This document shows, one piece after another, positions 37,024 to 44,748 of a stretch of DNA of 64,000 bases. The DNA comes from Roseomonas alba (GTDB lineage Bacteria > Pseudomonadota > Alphaproteobacteria > Acetobacterales > Acetobacteraceae). A program made the position numbers and the translations under genes. The number at the start of each line of letters is the position of its first letter. Position 1 is the first letter of the stretch. The stretch covers positions 496,001 to 560,000 of the forward strand of contig NZ_JAHYBZ010000004.1 in the NCBI RefSeq assembly GCF_019430885.1. Direction: 5' to 3'. The notes below the pieces were generated by a model. That model saw only the letters and a list, made by a program, of their open reading frames with translations, had not been told where the DNA came from and did no database searches.

Positions 37024-37359
37024 GGAGGGCTCTGCCCTCCACCGAACCCCCACCGGCCAAAGGCCACAAGGCCACAAGGCGTTTGGATACGATCACCTGG
37101 CGCCGGGCAGGACTGGCGCGACGTCTGCCTCCGGGATTTGCAGGCAGCCAGCGATGCGCCGTGACCGCGCCTTGCGCCGTGGCACGCTGCCGCGGGCAGC
37201 CTGCGGCAGAAGACGAATTTATCTCATTGATCTAACACGAATATTGCCAAGCCCATCCCCAGAATCAGCCTGAACCTCAAGCGAGGGCGGCTTGAGGTTT
37301 CCAAAGGCCTTTCGGCCTTTGGTGGGGTGGGGTCTCGGGGAGGGGCAAAGCCCCTCCCC
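37024..37359. repeat. Dispersed A/B palindrome element, copy 4 (longest)
   Basis: The left A is GGAGGGC-tct-GCCCTCC (37024-37040), and the left B, CCAAAGGCC...GGCGTTTGG (37057-37086), carries a small internal duplication of GGCCACA. The right B is CCAAAGGCC-tttc-GGCCTTTGG (37301-37322) and the right A is GGGGAGGGGC-aaa-GCCCCTCCCC (37337-37359). The interior of about 215 bases is longer than in other copies. It fills the 396-base gap between the converging receptor and acyl-CoA dehydrogenase genes. Confidence 0.75.
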
Positions 37360-37363
37360 GCCT

Positions 37364-38563
37364 TCAATCCGCAGCGATCCGAACGAACCCATCCCGTGTC
37401 TGGGGCAGCTTCCGCCCCAGGATCTGTTCCGCCACCTGTGTCCGCAGCACCTGCGCCGTGCCGCCGGCGATGGCGAACATCCGCGCGTCTCGGACATAGC
37501 GTTCCATCGGGTTCTCCCGTGAGTACCCCGCCGCGCCCCAAACCTGCAGCGCGTTGTTGGTCACGCGGATCGCCATGTCGGCGGCCATGACCTTCGCCTG
37601 GGCCGCGGCCAGCCGGTCCGGGAACCCGTTCGGCCCGGCCGAGCGCGCCGCACGCCAGATCAGCGCGCGAGAGGCTTCCAGTTCGATCGACATGTCGGCG
37701 AGCATCCAGGCGAGCCCCTGGAACTCCGCGATCGGCCGGCCGAACTGCCGGCGGCACTGCGCCCGTTCCAGCGCATGGCCATAAGCCCCGGCGGCAAGGC
37801 CGAGCGCCACGGTTCCCGCGCCGACCCGCTGGCCGTTATACGCATCCATCAGCCGGCCGAAGCCGCGCGCCCAGCCGCCGGGCGGGCGCAGCACCATGTC
37901 GTCCTTCACCACCACGCCGCGCAGGGCGATATTGGCCTCGGGCATGCCGCGCAGGCCCATCGACGGGATGCGCTCGGCCGTCATGCCGTCCGGCATGCCT
38001 TCCCCGGTGCGGGCGACGATGAAGCCGCCGATGCCCTTCTCCTCGCCATCCTCGATGACGCGGGCGAAGACCAGGTGCAGGCGGGAGACGCCGCCGCCGG
38101 TGATCCAGGTCTTGTCGCCGTCGATCACCCACTCATGGCCGCGCTTCACGGCGCGGGTGCGCATGTCGGTGGCAGCGGACCCAGCCTCGGGCTCGGTGAT
38201 CAGGATGGCGGGCTTGTCGCCGGCCAGGACCAGGCCCGCGGCGATGCGTTTCTGCGCCTCGGACCCATAGGCCATGATGGCGCCAACCGCGCCCATATTG
38301 GCTTCCACGGCGATGCGGCCGCAGACGGCGCAGGCCTTGGAAAATTCCTCGATGACCAGGACCGCGTCGAAATAGGACAGGCCCGGGCCGCCCATCGCCT
38401 TCGGAATCGTCAGCCCCATGAAACCGGCCTCGGCCATGCGGCGAACCATGGCCCAGGGATATTGCTCGGAGCGGTCGGTCTCGGCGGCCTGGGCGGCAGC
38501 CTCCTGCGCGACCTCCCGCGCATGGTCCCGCAAGCGTCTTTCGGCCTCGGTCAGACATTCCAT
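37364..38563 (-). CDS. Acyl-CoA dehydrogenase family protein
   Basis: A 399-residue ACAD-fold flavoprotein. FAD and CoA contacts are visible in ILITEPEAGSAATDM and GDKTWITGGGVS, with R in RRQFGRPIAEFQ. At the C-terminus the usual YEGT motif with the catalytic Glu is replaced by IAGGTAQVLR, so the common base position is Gly. Either the base is supplied from another position, as in isovaleryl-CoA-type enzymes, or chemistry differs, as in desulfinase-like members. ATG 38563 fits the family start, and the TerB/DUF533 gene lies 7 bases upstream in the same operon. Confidence 0.87.
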   Translation of the reverse strand: MECLTEAERRLRDHAREVAQEAAAQAAETDRSEQYPWAMVRRMAEAGFMGLTIPKAMGGPGLSYFDAVLVIEEFSKACAVCGRIAVEANMGAVGAIMAYGSEAQKRIAAGLVLAGDKPAILITEPEAGSAATDMRTRAVKRGHEWVIDGDKTWITGGGVSRLHLVFARVIEDGEEKGIGGFIVARTGEGMPDGMTAERIPSMGLRGMPEANIALRGVVVKDDMVLRPPGGWARGFGRLMDAYNGQRVGAGTVALGLAAGAYGHALERAQCRRQFGRPIAEFQGLAWMLADMSIELEASRALIWRAARSAGPNGFPDRLAAAQAKVMAADMAIRVTNNALQVWGAAGYSRENPMERYVRDARMFAIAGGTAQVLRTQVAEQILGRKLPQTRDGFVRIAAD

Positions 38564-38570
38564 GATCGTT

Positions 38571-39359
38571 TCATTCTCCCCTGATGCGGCGTTCGATGGC
38601 CTCGACGGCGGCGCGGTCGAGGCGCAGCGCGCGGGCAAAGCTGTCGAGCCAGGCGCGCTCCGCGCCTTCGATGCTGGCCGCGCCCGCGACGGCGGCGGCG
38701 TAGAGCTGGGCCGCGAGCATCGGGTCCGCGGCCTCGCGCGCCAGAGCTTCCGGCGTGGCGTTGCTGTCGAAGGCGGCGAGCACGGCATCGCGCCCGGCCT
38801 GGCTGAGCCCGGCGGCATCGAGCTGGTCGGCGATGCGGGCGCGCTCCTCGGAATCGATCTGCCCGTCGGCCTTGGCCACCGCGATCATGGCGCGCAGCAT
38901 CAGCAGCCCCTCGCGGTCCTCGGCCGAGACCGGCGGCGGGGCGGGCACGCCCGGCACCGGGTTCCAGGCATCGGACGGTGCCGGCTTCCCGGCGGGGGCC
39001 GAGCCCCAGGGATCGCCGCGCGGCGCCGGGGCCGGCTTGCCCACCGGTGCGCCCCCCCAGGGACCGCCGGAAGGCGGAACGGAACCGCGAGCGGGCGCCG
39101 GCTTCCGGGCCGGCGGCGTGCCGGCGGGAACGGCATCGCCCCATCCGCCCGGCAGCGGCTTCCCGCCCCGGCGCGGCGCCGGTGGGGGCGGCGCCGGCTG
39201 CTGTTGCTGGGATTTCGCCAGTGCCTCGATCGCGACGCCGGCGAGCATCGCCAGCGCGCGGCCGAGATCCTGCTGGCCGCCGCGCCGTCGCGTGCCCCGC
39301 GCCGGCCGGCCGCCACCCAGCACCGTTCCAAGCATCCCGCCCAGGTCGAACTGCGCCAC
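38571..39359 (-). CDS. TerB/DUF533-type protein with Pro/Gly-rich linker
   Basis: A 262-residue protein. The N-terminus (FDLGGMLGTVLGGGR) resembles YebE/DUF533 openings, then comes a long low-complexity Pro/Ala/Gly linker (about 45-140, with repeats of AxGKPAP) and a C-terminal TerB-like helical bundle (about 150-262, MLRAMIAVAKADGQIDSEERARIADQL) in which DGQIDSEE is an acidic metal-binding-type turn. The start is GTG 39359 after GGAGGAAGG. It is immediately upstream of the acyl-CoA dehydrogenase gene. Function unknown; DUF533 proteins are inner-membrane associated. Confidence 0.75.
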   Translation of the reverse strand: MAQFDLGGMLGTVLGGGRPARGTRRRGGQQDLGRALAMLAGVAIEALAKSQQQQPAPPPPAPRRGGKPLPGGWGDAVPAGTPPARKPAPARGSVPPSGGPWGGAPVGKPAPAPRGDPWGSAPAGKPAPSDAWNPVPGVPAPPPVSAEDREGLLMLRAMIAVAKADGQIDSEERARIADQLDAAGLSQAGRDAVLAAFDSNATPEALAREAADPMLAAQLYAAAVAGAASIEGAERAWLDSFARALRLDRAAVEAIERRIRGE

Positions 39360-39390
39360 GGCCCGGATCCCTTCCTCCGAGCCTCTGTTG

Positions 39391-40296
39391 CTACAGGCCG
39401 TGCAGCGCCGCCGCAATGGCTGGCACGAGGGCGCGGAACTCCTCCGCGCGCGGGCTGCGCGCCCGCCAGGCCAGCGCGATACGCCGGCCGAAGGCACCAT
39501 CGAGCGGCCGCACCGCCACATCCGCCCCCGCGGTGACCCCGCCGGCCACCGCCAGGCTGGGCAGCAGCGTCAGGCCGAGCCCGCCGCCCACCATCTGCAC
39601 CAGGGTGTGCAGGGAGGTCGCGGCGAACTCCTCCGAGGCCGCTGCGCCCGGTAGTCCGCAGGCGGACAGGGCATGGTCGCGCAGGCAGTGGCCATCCTCG
39701 AGCAGCATGATCCGCTCGCCGGCCAGGGCGGTTGGGGAGATCGCCTCCAGCGCCGATAGGCGGTGGCCGGGCGGCAAGGCGACGTGGAAGGGATCCTCGG
39801 CGATGTCGACGGATTCGATCTCCCCGCAATCGCAGGGCAGCGCGAGGAGGAGCAGGTCGAGCCGCCCGGATTCCAGGCTTTCGACCAGGCGGTCGGTGAT
39901 GTCCTCCCGCAGCCAGAGCCGCAGGCGCGGAAACGCCTCCCGCAGGCGCGGCATCAGCCGGGGCAGCAGGAACGGCCCGATGGTCGGAATAGTGCCGAGG
40001 CGCAGCGGCCCGGTCAGGGGATCCCGTGCGGTCTCGACCGTCTCGACCAGGGCCGTCAGCGCGGCGAGCGCGGTGCGCGCCCGCCCGACCAGTTCGCGCC
40101 CGAGCGGCGTGAAGACCGGCCGCTTGCCCCCCGTGCGTTCGAGCAGTGCGGCGTCGAGCTGGCGTTCCAGGGCGAAGATGCCGGAGGACAGGGTGGACTG
40201 GGTGACGGCGCAGGCAGAGGCGGCACGGCCGAAATGGCCATGCTCGGCGAGCGCGACGAGGTAGCGGAGCTGCTGGGGACTCGGCAGGGCGGTCAT
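39391..40296 (-). CDS. oxyR: OxyR, hydrogen-peroxide-responsive LysR regulator
   Basis: A 301-residue LysR-family activator. The HTH is in HFGRAASACAVTQSTLSSGIFALERQL (22-48). The redox cysteines are Cys204 in LLEDGHCLRDHAL and Cys213 in SACGL, separated by eight residues as in E. coli Cys199-Cys208, and TSLHTLVQMVGGGLGLTLLP follows as in OxyR. It should sense peroxide through a disulfide and control catalase or peroxidase genes not in this window. It is downstream of the FNR-type gene, separated by a repeat element. Confidence 0.93.
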   Translation of the reverse strand: MTALPSPQQLRYLVALAEHGHFGRAASACAVTQSTLSSGIFALERQLDAALLERTGGKRPVFTPLGRELVGRARTALAALTALVETVETARDPLTGPLRLGTIPTIGPFLLPRLMPRLREAFPRLRLWLREDITDRLVESLESGRLDLLLLALPCDCGEIESVDIAEDPFHVALPPGHRLSALEAISPTALAGERIMLLEDGHCLRDHALSACGLPGAAASEEFAATSLHTLVQMVGGGLGLTLLPSLAVAGGVTAGADVAVRPLDGAFGRRIALAWRARSPRAEEFRALVPAIAAALHGL

Positions 40297-40410
40297 GGGC
40301 AGTGAAGATTACGCTGAAGATGCATGACACCAGGGGGAGGAATGCAACGCGGCCATGCCGCAGGTGAAGGACGACCGCAGCCAGGGAATGACGGGTGCGG
40401 TCGGAAGATT

Positions 40411-40665
40411 GGAGGGGCGCTGCCCCTCCAAGCCACCCCGCCAAAGGCCCGAGGCCTTTGGAAACCTTGACCTGGCGCCGGGCGCGGCGCTCTGGCCAAT
40501 TCCAGACACGCGTTTCGTATTCAACGTCCGGAAGCATGCCCGAGCGCCGCGCACCAGGCTCGCTTCGACACCACGGAACCGGCTTCCTGCCCAACACTCA
40601 GGTATCGGTTTCCAAAGGCCCTGTGGCCTTTGGTGGGGTGACCCCAAGAGGGGCAAAGCCCCTCT
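40411..40665. repeat. Dispersed A/B palindrome element, copy 5
   Basis: The left A is GGAGGGGCGCTGCCCCTCC (40411-40429), linker AAGCCACCCCG, left B CCAAAGGCC-cga-GGCCTTTGG (40441-40461) and tail GAAACCTTGACCTGGCGCC. The right B is CCAAAGGCC-ctgt-GGCCTTTGG (40612-40633) and the right A is AGAGGGGC-aaa-GCCCCTCT (40647-40665). The interior aligns almost without gaps to the reverse complement of copy 6. The remainder of the 386-base gap shows no gene. Confidence 0.85.
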
Positions 40666-40682
40666 CGGTCCAACCGAGGCCT

Positions 40683-41435
40683 CTACGCCGCGTCGGCCCC
40701 GTCGCCGCTGCCGAGGCTGACCAGCGCCTCGCGGTCCAGCAGCTCGATGCCGGAATGGCCGTGCAAACGAATCCAGCCGCGCTTGCGGAAGGCGGAGATC
40801 GCCCGGCTCACCGTCTCCAACGTCAGGCCGAGGAATTCGCCGATATCGGCGCGCGTCGCCGGCAGGTCGAAGACAGGCCCGGCACGGCCGCGCCGCTCCT
40901 GCGCCTCGGCAAGCGAGACGAGGAAGGCCGCCACGCGCTCCTCGGCGCTGAAGCGGCCGAGCGCGAGAATGTGATCCTGGCTCGCCGCCAGTTCCTTCAC
41001 GCAAAGGTCGAGGAAGCGGCGCTCCAGCGCCGGATAGCGGCGGAACAGCTGCTCCAGCCGCTTGCGGTCCAGCCGGCAGACCATGCCGCGGGTGAGCATC
41101 TCGGCCCCGAAGGCATGCTCCGCCGCCGGGGTGAAGCCGAGGATGTCGCCGGAGAAGCGGAAGCCGATCACCGACTGCCGGCCATCCGGCAGCACACGGG
41201 TCAGCCGCGCCATTCCTTCCGTCAGCGTATAGACGTGCCGCGCGGTGTCGCCCTGGTGGAAGATGGTGTCGCGCGCATCGAGCGACAGCCGCTCGCTCTC
41301 GCCAGACATATCGTCGAGCGCCGCGACGTCGAGCGGCGCGCACAGGCCGACCGAGCGCGAACCACATTTCACGCAGAGATTGGCCTCCGACCCGAGCCCA
41401 TCCATCAGCGCCCGGGTGCTGTCGAGAGGATGCAT
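40683..41435 (-). CDS. FNR-type Crp-family regulator with Fe-S cysteines
   Basis: A 250-residue Crp/Fnr regulator. The N-terminus has LCVKCGSRSVGLCAPL with Cys21, Cys24 and Cys32, and Cys120 in TRGMVCRLD aligns with the fourth ligand of E. coli FNR (Cys122). Spacing between the second and third Cys is seven residues rather than five. The recognition helix ETVSRAISAFRKRG carries the E-S-R triad that reads TTGAT half-sites. It probably senses oxygen through a 4Fe-4S cluster. An FNR box lies 85 bases upstream. Confidence 0.9.
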   Translation of the reverse strand: MHPLDSTRALMDGLGSEANLCVKCGSRSVGLCAPLDVAALDDMSGESERLSLDARDTIFHQGDTARHVYTLTEGMARLTRVLPDGRQSVIGFRFSGDILGFTPAAEHAFGAEMLTRGMVCRLDRKRLEQLFRRYPALERRFLDLCVKELAASQDHILALGRFSAEERVAAFLVSLAEAQERRGRAGPVFDLPATRADIGEFLGLTLETVSRAISAFRKRGWIRLHGHSGIELLDREALVSLGSGDGADAA

Positions 41436-41480
41436 ATCGTGCGTTCACCTGGCTCGGCGGGGTGCGTGCCCGCGCTATCC

Positions 41481-41500
41481 CCGTGGCCGGTCGGCCACGG
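41481..41500. promoter_or_regulatory. Perfect palindrome in the fnr-SDR interval
   Basis: CCGTGGCCG (41481-41489) and CGGCCACGG (41492-41500) are exact inverted 9-base arms with two central bases. It lies between the FNR-type gene start and the FNR box. It may be a second operator or a hairpin in the 5' leader of the minus-strand gene. Confidence 0.5.
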
Positions 41501-41519
41501 CCGCACTCTCCTAGTATTG

Positions 41520-41533
41520 TTGAGGCACATCAA
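41520..41533. promoter_or_regulatory. FNR/FixK-type box
   Basis: TTGAGGCACATCAA matches the consensus TTGAT-N4-ATCAA at 9 of 10 half-site positions. It lies 85 bases upstream of the FNR-type regulator and about 110 bases upstream of the divergent SDR gene, so it could serve either promoter. Confidence 0.75.
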
Positions 41534-41644
41534 GATGAAACACGTGCTGGCATGGATCACGGCACTGACAGATCTTCGCCGTGGTTGCGTCGCCGCCCGG
41601 ACCACCGAAACTCGCACGCGACAAAGACTCGGAGGATGACCGCC

Positions 41645-42406
41645 GTGACCCAGGCTGCGCCCGCATTTCGTCTCGACGGAAGAAGAATTCTCGTGACCGG
41701 CGCATCGCTCGGCATCGGGCGAGCGGTTGCGCTCGCAGCCGCAGCAAGCGGCGCGGTCGTGACGCTCTCGGCACGGCGGCGGGACGGGCTGGAAGCGGTC
41801 GCCGCCGAGATCGCGGCGTCCGGCGGCACGGCGACGGTGCTGCCCTTCGACGCCGCCGATCCGGCCGCGATCCGGGCTGCGCTGACGGATGCCGGCCCCT
41901 TCGACGGGCTGGTCAACAATGCCGGCAGCGTGACGCGCGAACCCTTCCTGGAGGCGACCGAGGGAGAAATGGATCGCGTCCTCGCCCTGAACGTGAAGGG
42001 GGCGACGCTCGTCGCGCAGCTCGTCGCGCGCGGCATGGTGAAGGCGGGGCATGGCGGGTCGATCGTGAACATCAGCTCGGTCGCCGGGCTGGTCGGGTCG
42101 CGCAACCGCAGCCTGTATGCGGCGACGAAACACGCGGTGATGGGGCTGACGCGGGCGATGGCGCTGGAACTCGCGCCGCATCGCATCCGCGCGAATGCGG
42201 TCTGCCCGGGGCTGGTGAACACGCCGCTCGCCGCCGACCTGATGGCCGATCCGAAGGTCGTCGCGGCCGCGCGCGCGCGCATCCCGCTCGGACGCATCAT
42301 GGAACCGGAGGACATTGCCGGCCCGACGGTGTTCCTGCTGTCGGATGCATCCTCGGCCGTCACCGGCATCGCGCTGCCGGTCGATGGCGGCGTGACGGCG
42401 GAGTAG
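41645..42406 (+). CDS. SDR family oxidoreductase
   Basis: A 253-residue classical SDR. NAD(P) loop TGASLGIG, NNAGSVTRE, catalytic Ser in NISSVAG and the Y-A-A-T-K motif in LYAATKHAVMG, then the CPGLVNTPL and DGGVTAE C-terminal signatures. GTG 41645 is preferred because GGAGG (41631-41635) stands 9 bases before it; ATG 41636 would leave no Shine-Dalgarno spacing. The FNR box lies upstream, so expression may respond to oxygen. The MBL gene starts 5 bases after the stop. Confidence 0.87.
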   Translation: MTQAAPAFRLDGRRILVTGASLGIGRAVALAAAASGAVVTLSARRRDGLEAVAAEIAASGGTATVLPFDAADPAAIRAALTDAGPFDGLVNNAGSVTREPFLEATEGEMDRVLALNVKGATLVAQLVARGMVKAGHGGSIVNISSVAGLVGSRNRSLYAATKHAVMGLTRAMALELAPHRIRANAVCPGLVNTPLAADLMADPKVVAAARARIPLGRIMEPEDIAGPTVFLLSDASSAVTGIALPVDGGVTAE

Positions 42407-42411
42407 GCCCC

Positions 42412-44010
42412 ATGCCCGTCACCGTCCGCGCCTGCGGCGCCGCCCGCACCGTCACCGGCCTCTCCCTGCTGTTCGAGACGCCGCGCACGCGCTTCCTCGT
42501 CGATTGCGGCATGTTCCAGGGCCCCAAGACGCTGAAGGCGCTGAACTGGGAACCCTTCCCCTACGACCCGCGCAGCATCGCCGCGGTGCTGCTGACGCAT
42601 GCGCATATCGACCATTCCGGCCTGCTGCCGAAACTGGTGAAGGATGGCTTCCGCGGCCACATCCATGCGACCGCGTCCACGGTCGATCTGTGCTCCGTCA
42701 TGCTGCCGGATTCCGGGCATGTGCAGGAGATGGAGGTGGATCACCTCAATCGCCGCAACCGCCGCCGCGGGCGCGCGCCGGTCGAACCCATCTACACCGC
42801 GGCCGATGCCGGCGCGGCGATCCAGTCCTTCCGCCCTGTGCCGATGGATCGCTGGATCGCGCTGGACGCCCTGCCCGGCGTGCGGGCGCGCTGGTGGAAC
42901 GCCGGGCACATGCTGGGCTCAGCGTCGATCGAGCTGGAATTCGCCGAGGAGGACGGCGCGCCGACACGCATTCTGGTGTCCGGCGATCTCGGCCCCGACT
43001 GCACGGTGTTCCACCACGACCCCGAAGGGCCACAGGGCGTCGATCACGTCTTCTGCGAATCCACCTATGGCGACGAGGACAAGCCCTGCGTCGGTCACGA
43101 GGAACGCCGCGCGCGCCTCGAAGCCTTCGTGAAGGACGCCGTGCATCCGGACGGCGCGCTGCTGATCCCCGCCTTCGCCGTGGAGCGCACGCAGGAGATC
43201 TGCTGGGACCTGGTCACGCTGATGCAGTCGGGCCGCATTCCGCAGGCGCCGATCTTCGTCGACAGCCCGCTCGCCATCCGCGCGACGGAAATCTTCCTCG
43301 ACCACGCGGCGGAACTCGATCACGGCACCGATGTGCGGCGCGCCCTGCGATCCCCCTTGCTGCACCAGACCGAGACCGGCGAACAATCCCGCCAGATCGC
43401 GACGGTCGAAGGCTTCCACATCATCATCGCCGGGTCCGGCATGTGCGATGCCGGGCGCATTCGTCATCACCTCAAGCGCTGGCTCTGGGCGCCGGAGGCA
43501 ACAGTACTGCTCACCGGCTACCAGGCGGAAGGCACGCTCGGCCGGTTGCTGCAGGAGGGCAAGCGCGAGGTCCGCATCCAGGGCGAGCCCATTCACGTCG
43601 CTGCGCAGATCCGTCAGATTCGCGACTATTCCGGCCATGCCGATGCGGTGGAACTCGCCGCCTGGCTGCGCGCGCGCGGGCCTGTCGCCGGTGGCGTATT
43701 CCTGGTGCATGGCGAAGAACCCGCGATGCAGGCCCTGGCGCAGCGCGTCGTCAGCGAAGGCATCGCGCGCGAAGACCAGGTGATCATGCCCGTTCTGGAC
43801 GATCGCTACCTGTTGCCGCGCGGCGGCGCGCCGGTGCGGCAGGAGGTGACGCGGCGGCGCAGCGATCCCGCCTCGGCCGGGCATCCGGACTGGCACAACG
43901 CCCGCGCGGCGCTGCTGCTGGGCATCGACGAAGCGATCGAGAAGGCGCCGGATGCCGCCGCGCGGGACCGGTTGATGGGCGCGCTGCGGCGGGCGCTGGA
44001 CGCGGCGTAG
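42412..44010 (+). CDS. MBL-fold beta-CASP ribonuclease-like protein
   Basis: A 532-residue MBL/beta-CASP/RMMBL protein of the CPSF73/YSH1-like bacterial family. Zinc motifs are LLTHAHIDHSG, the His in NAGHMLGSASIELE and the Asp in VSGDLGPD. The beta-CASP region contains ESTYGDEDKP and LIPAFAVERTQEICWDL, and the end has the RMMBL signature with RQIRDYSGHADAVEL. Members cleave RNA or act as processing nucleases of uncertain targets. It is 5 bases behind the SDR gene, suggesting an operon. Start ATG 42412 has no strong Shine-Dalgarno. Confidence 0.88.
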   Translation: MPVTVRACGAARTVTGLSLLFETPRTRFLVDCGMFQGPKTLKALNWEPFPYDPRSIAAVLLTHAHIDHSGLLPKLVKDGFRGHIHATASTVDLCSVMLPDSGHVQEMEVDHLNRRNRRRGRAPVEPIYTAADAGAAIQSFRPVPMDRWIALDALPGVRARWWNAGHMLGSASIELEFAEEDGAPTRILVSGDLGPDCTVFHHDPEGPQGVDHVFCESTYGDEDKPCVGHEERRARLEAFVKDAVHPDGALLIPAFAVERTQEICWDLVTLMQSGRIPQAPIFVDSPLAIRATEIFLDHAAELDHGTDVRRALRSPLLHQTETGEQSRQIATVEGFHIIIAGSGMCDAGRIRHHLKRWLWAPEATVLLTGYQAEGTLGRLLQEGKREVRIQGEPIHVAAQIRQIRDYSGHADAVELAAWLRARGPVAGGVFLVHGEEPAMQALAQRVVSEGIAREDQVIMPVLDDRYLLPRGGAPVRQEVTRRRSDPASAGHPDWHNARAALLLGIDEAIEKAPDAAARDRLMGALRRALDAA

Positions 44011-44018
44011 GGCGGAGG

Positions 44019-44110
44019 TCGGGGAAAGCCCCTCTCTGCCGTGCCGCGCCCCCAGGCGAACGCCGAGAGGTCCTTGCGAACCGTACCCTGCCGTCGGGCA
44101 GGGTGGTTCC
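44019..44110. repeat. Decayed copy of the A/B element
   Basis: An A-like palindrome (GGGGAAAGCCCCTCT, about 44021-44035) is followed by GGTCCTTGCGAACCGTACCC and TGCCGTCGGGCAGG, recognisable versions of the B arm and tail GGCCTTTGGAAACCGTCACC. No right arm is apparent. The rest of the 350-base gap (to 44360) contains no convincing gene or site. Confidence 0.4.
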
Positions 44111-44360
44111 ACGCTGGCGCCGCATTGTGCGGCGCGCCCCGCGCTGGCCTGGCACCCTTGTGGCCCGCCATGCGGCGGGAGCCGGGGCAGCCAAGGTCTC
44201 GCGGAGCATGGCGGGTTGAGCGGCAAGGCGCGGAGGCGCGAGACCCGTCTCCACTCCCCTTCCCCACCCATTCGTCGCGCGCGTGAGGAACGTCCCGACG
44301 CCCCACTCGACGTGACCCGACTCGCTTCCGCCCTGCCGCGCACCTGCCTAGGATCGCGGC

Positions 44361-44726
44361 ATGACGGAAGCCGCCGCCCCCGCCGCCCAGCCCATGCTCA
44401 GCCTTCGAATCGACCTGCCGGATGGCGGGCGCATCGGCCCTGGCAAGATCCGCCTGCTCGAGGCGATCGACCGCGAGGGCTCCATCTCCGCCGCTGGCCG
44501 CGCGCTCGGTATGAGCTACCGCCGCGCCTGGGACCTCGTCGATGCGCTGAACAAACTCGCCAACACTCCGGTCATCGATGCCAGCACCGGGGGGTTTCGG
44601 GGTGGTGGCGCGACGCTGACCGATGCGGGGCGGAACCTCGTCGCCGACTACCGGGCCATCGAACGGGCGGCCCAGCGCGCCGCGCTGCCGCGGCTGACAG
44701 CCCTCGCGCGGCGCACCGGAAAATAA
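44361..44726 (+). CDS. ModE-type winged-helix protein (DNA-binding domain only)
   Basis: A 121-residue LysR-like winged HTH of the molybdate-regulator N-terminal family. It has LPDGGRIGPGKIRLLEAIDREGSISAAGRALGMSYRRAWDLVDALN and GFRGGGATLTDAGRNLVADYRAIE, identical in layout to the ModE N-terminal domain, but no molybdate-binding MOP domains. It could act alone on molybdate-linked genes or respond to other cues. The metallopeptidase-like gene begins 22 bases downstream. Confidence 0.85.
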   Translation: MTEAAAPAAQPMLSLRIDLPDGGRIGPGKIRLLEAIDREGSISAAGRALGMSYRRAWDLVDALNKLANTPVIDASTGGFRGGGATLTDAGRNLVADYRAIERAAQRAALPRLTALARRTGK

Positions 44727-44748
44727 CGATCACGCGAGGAGACGAGGC

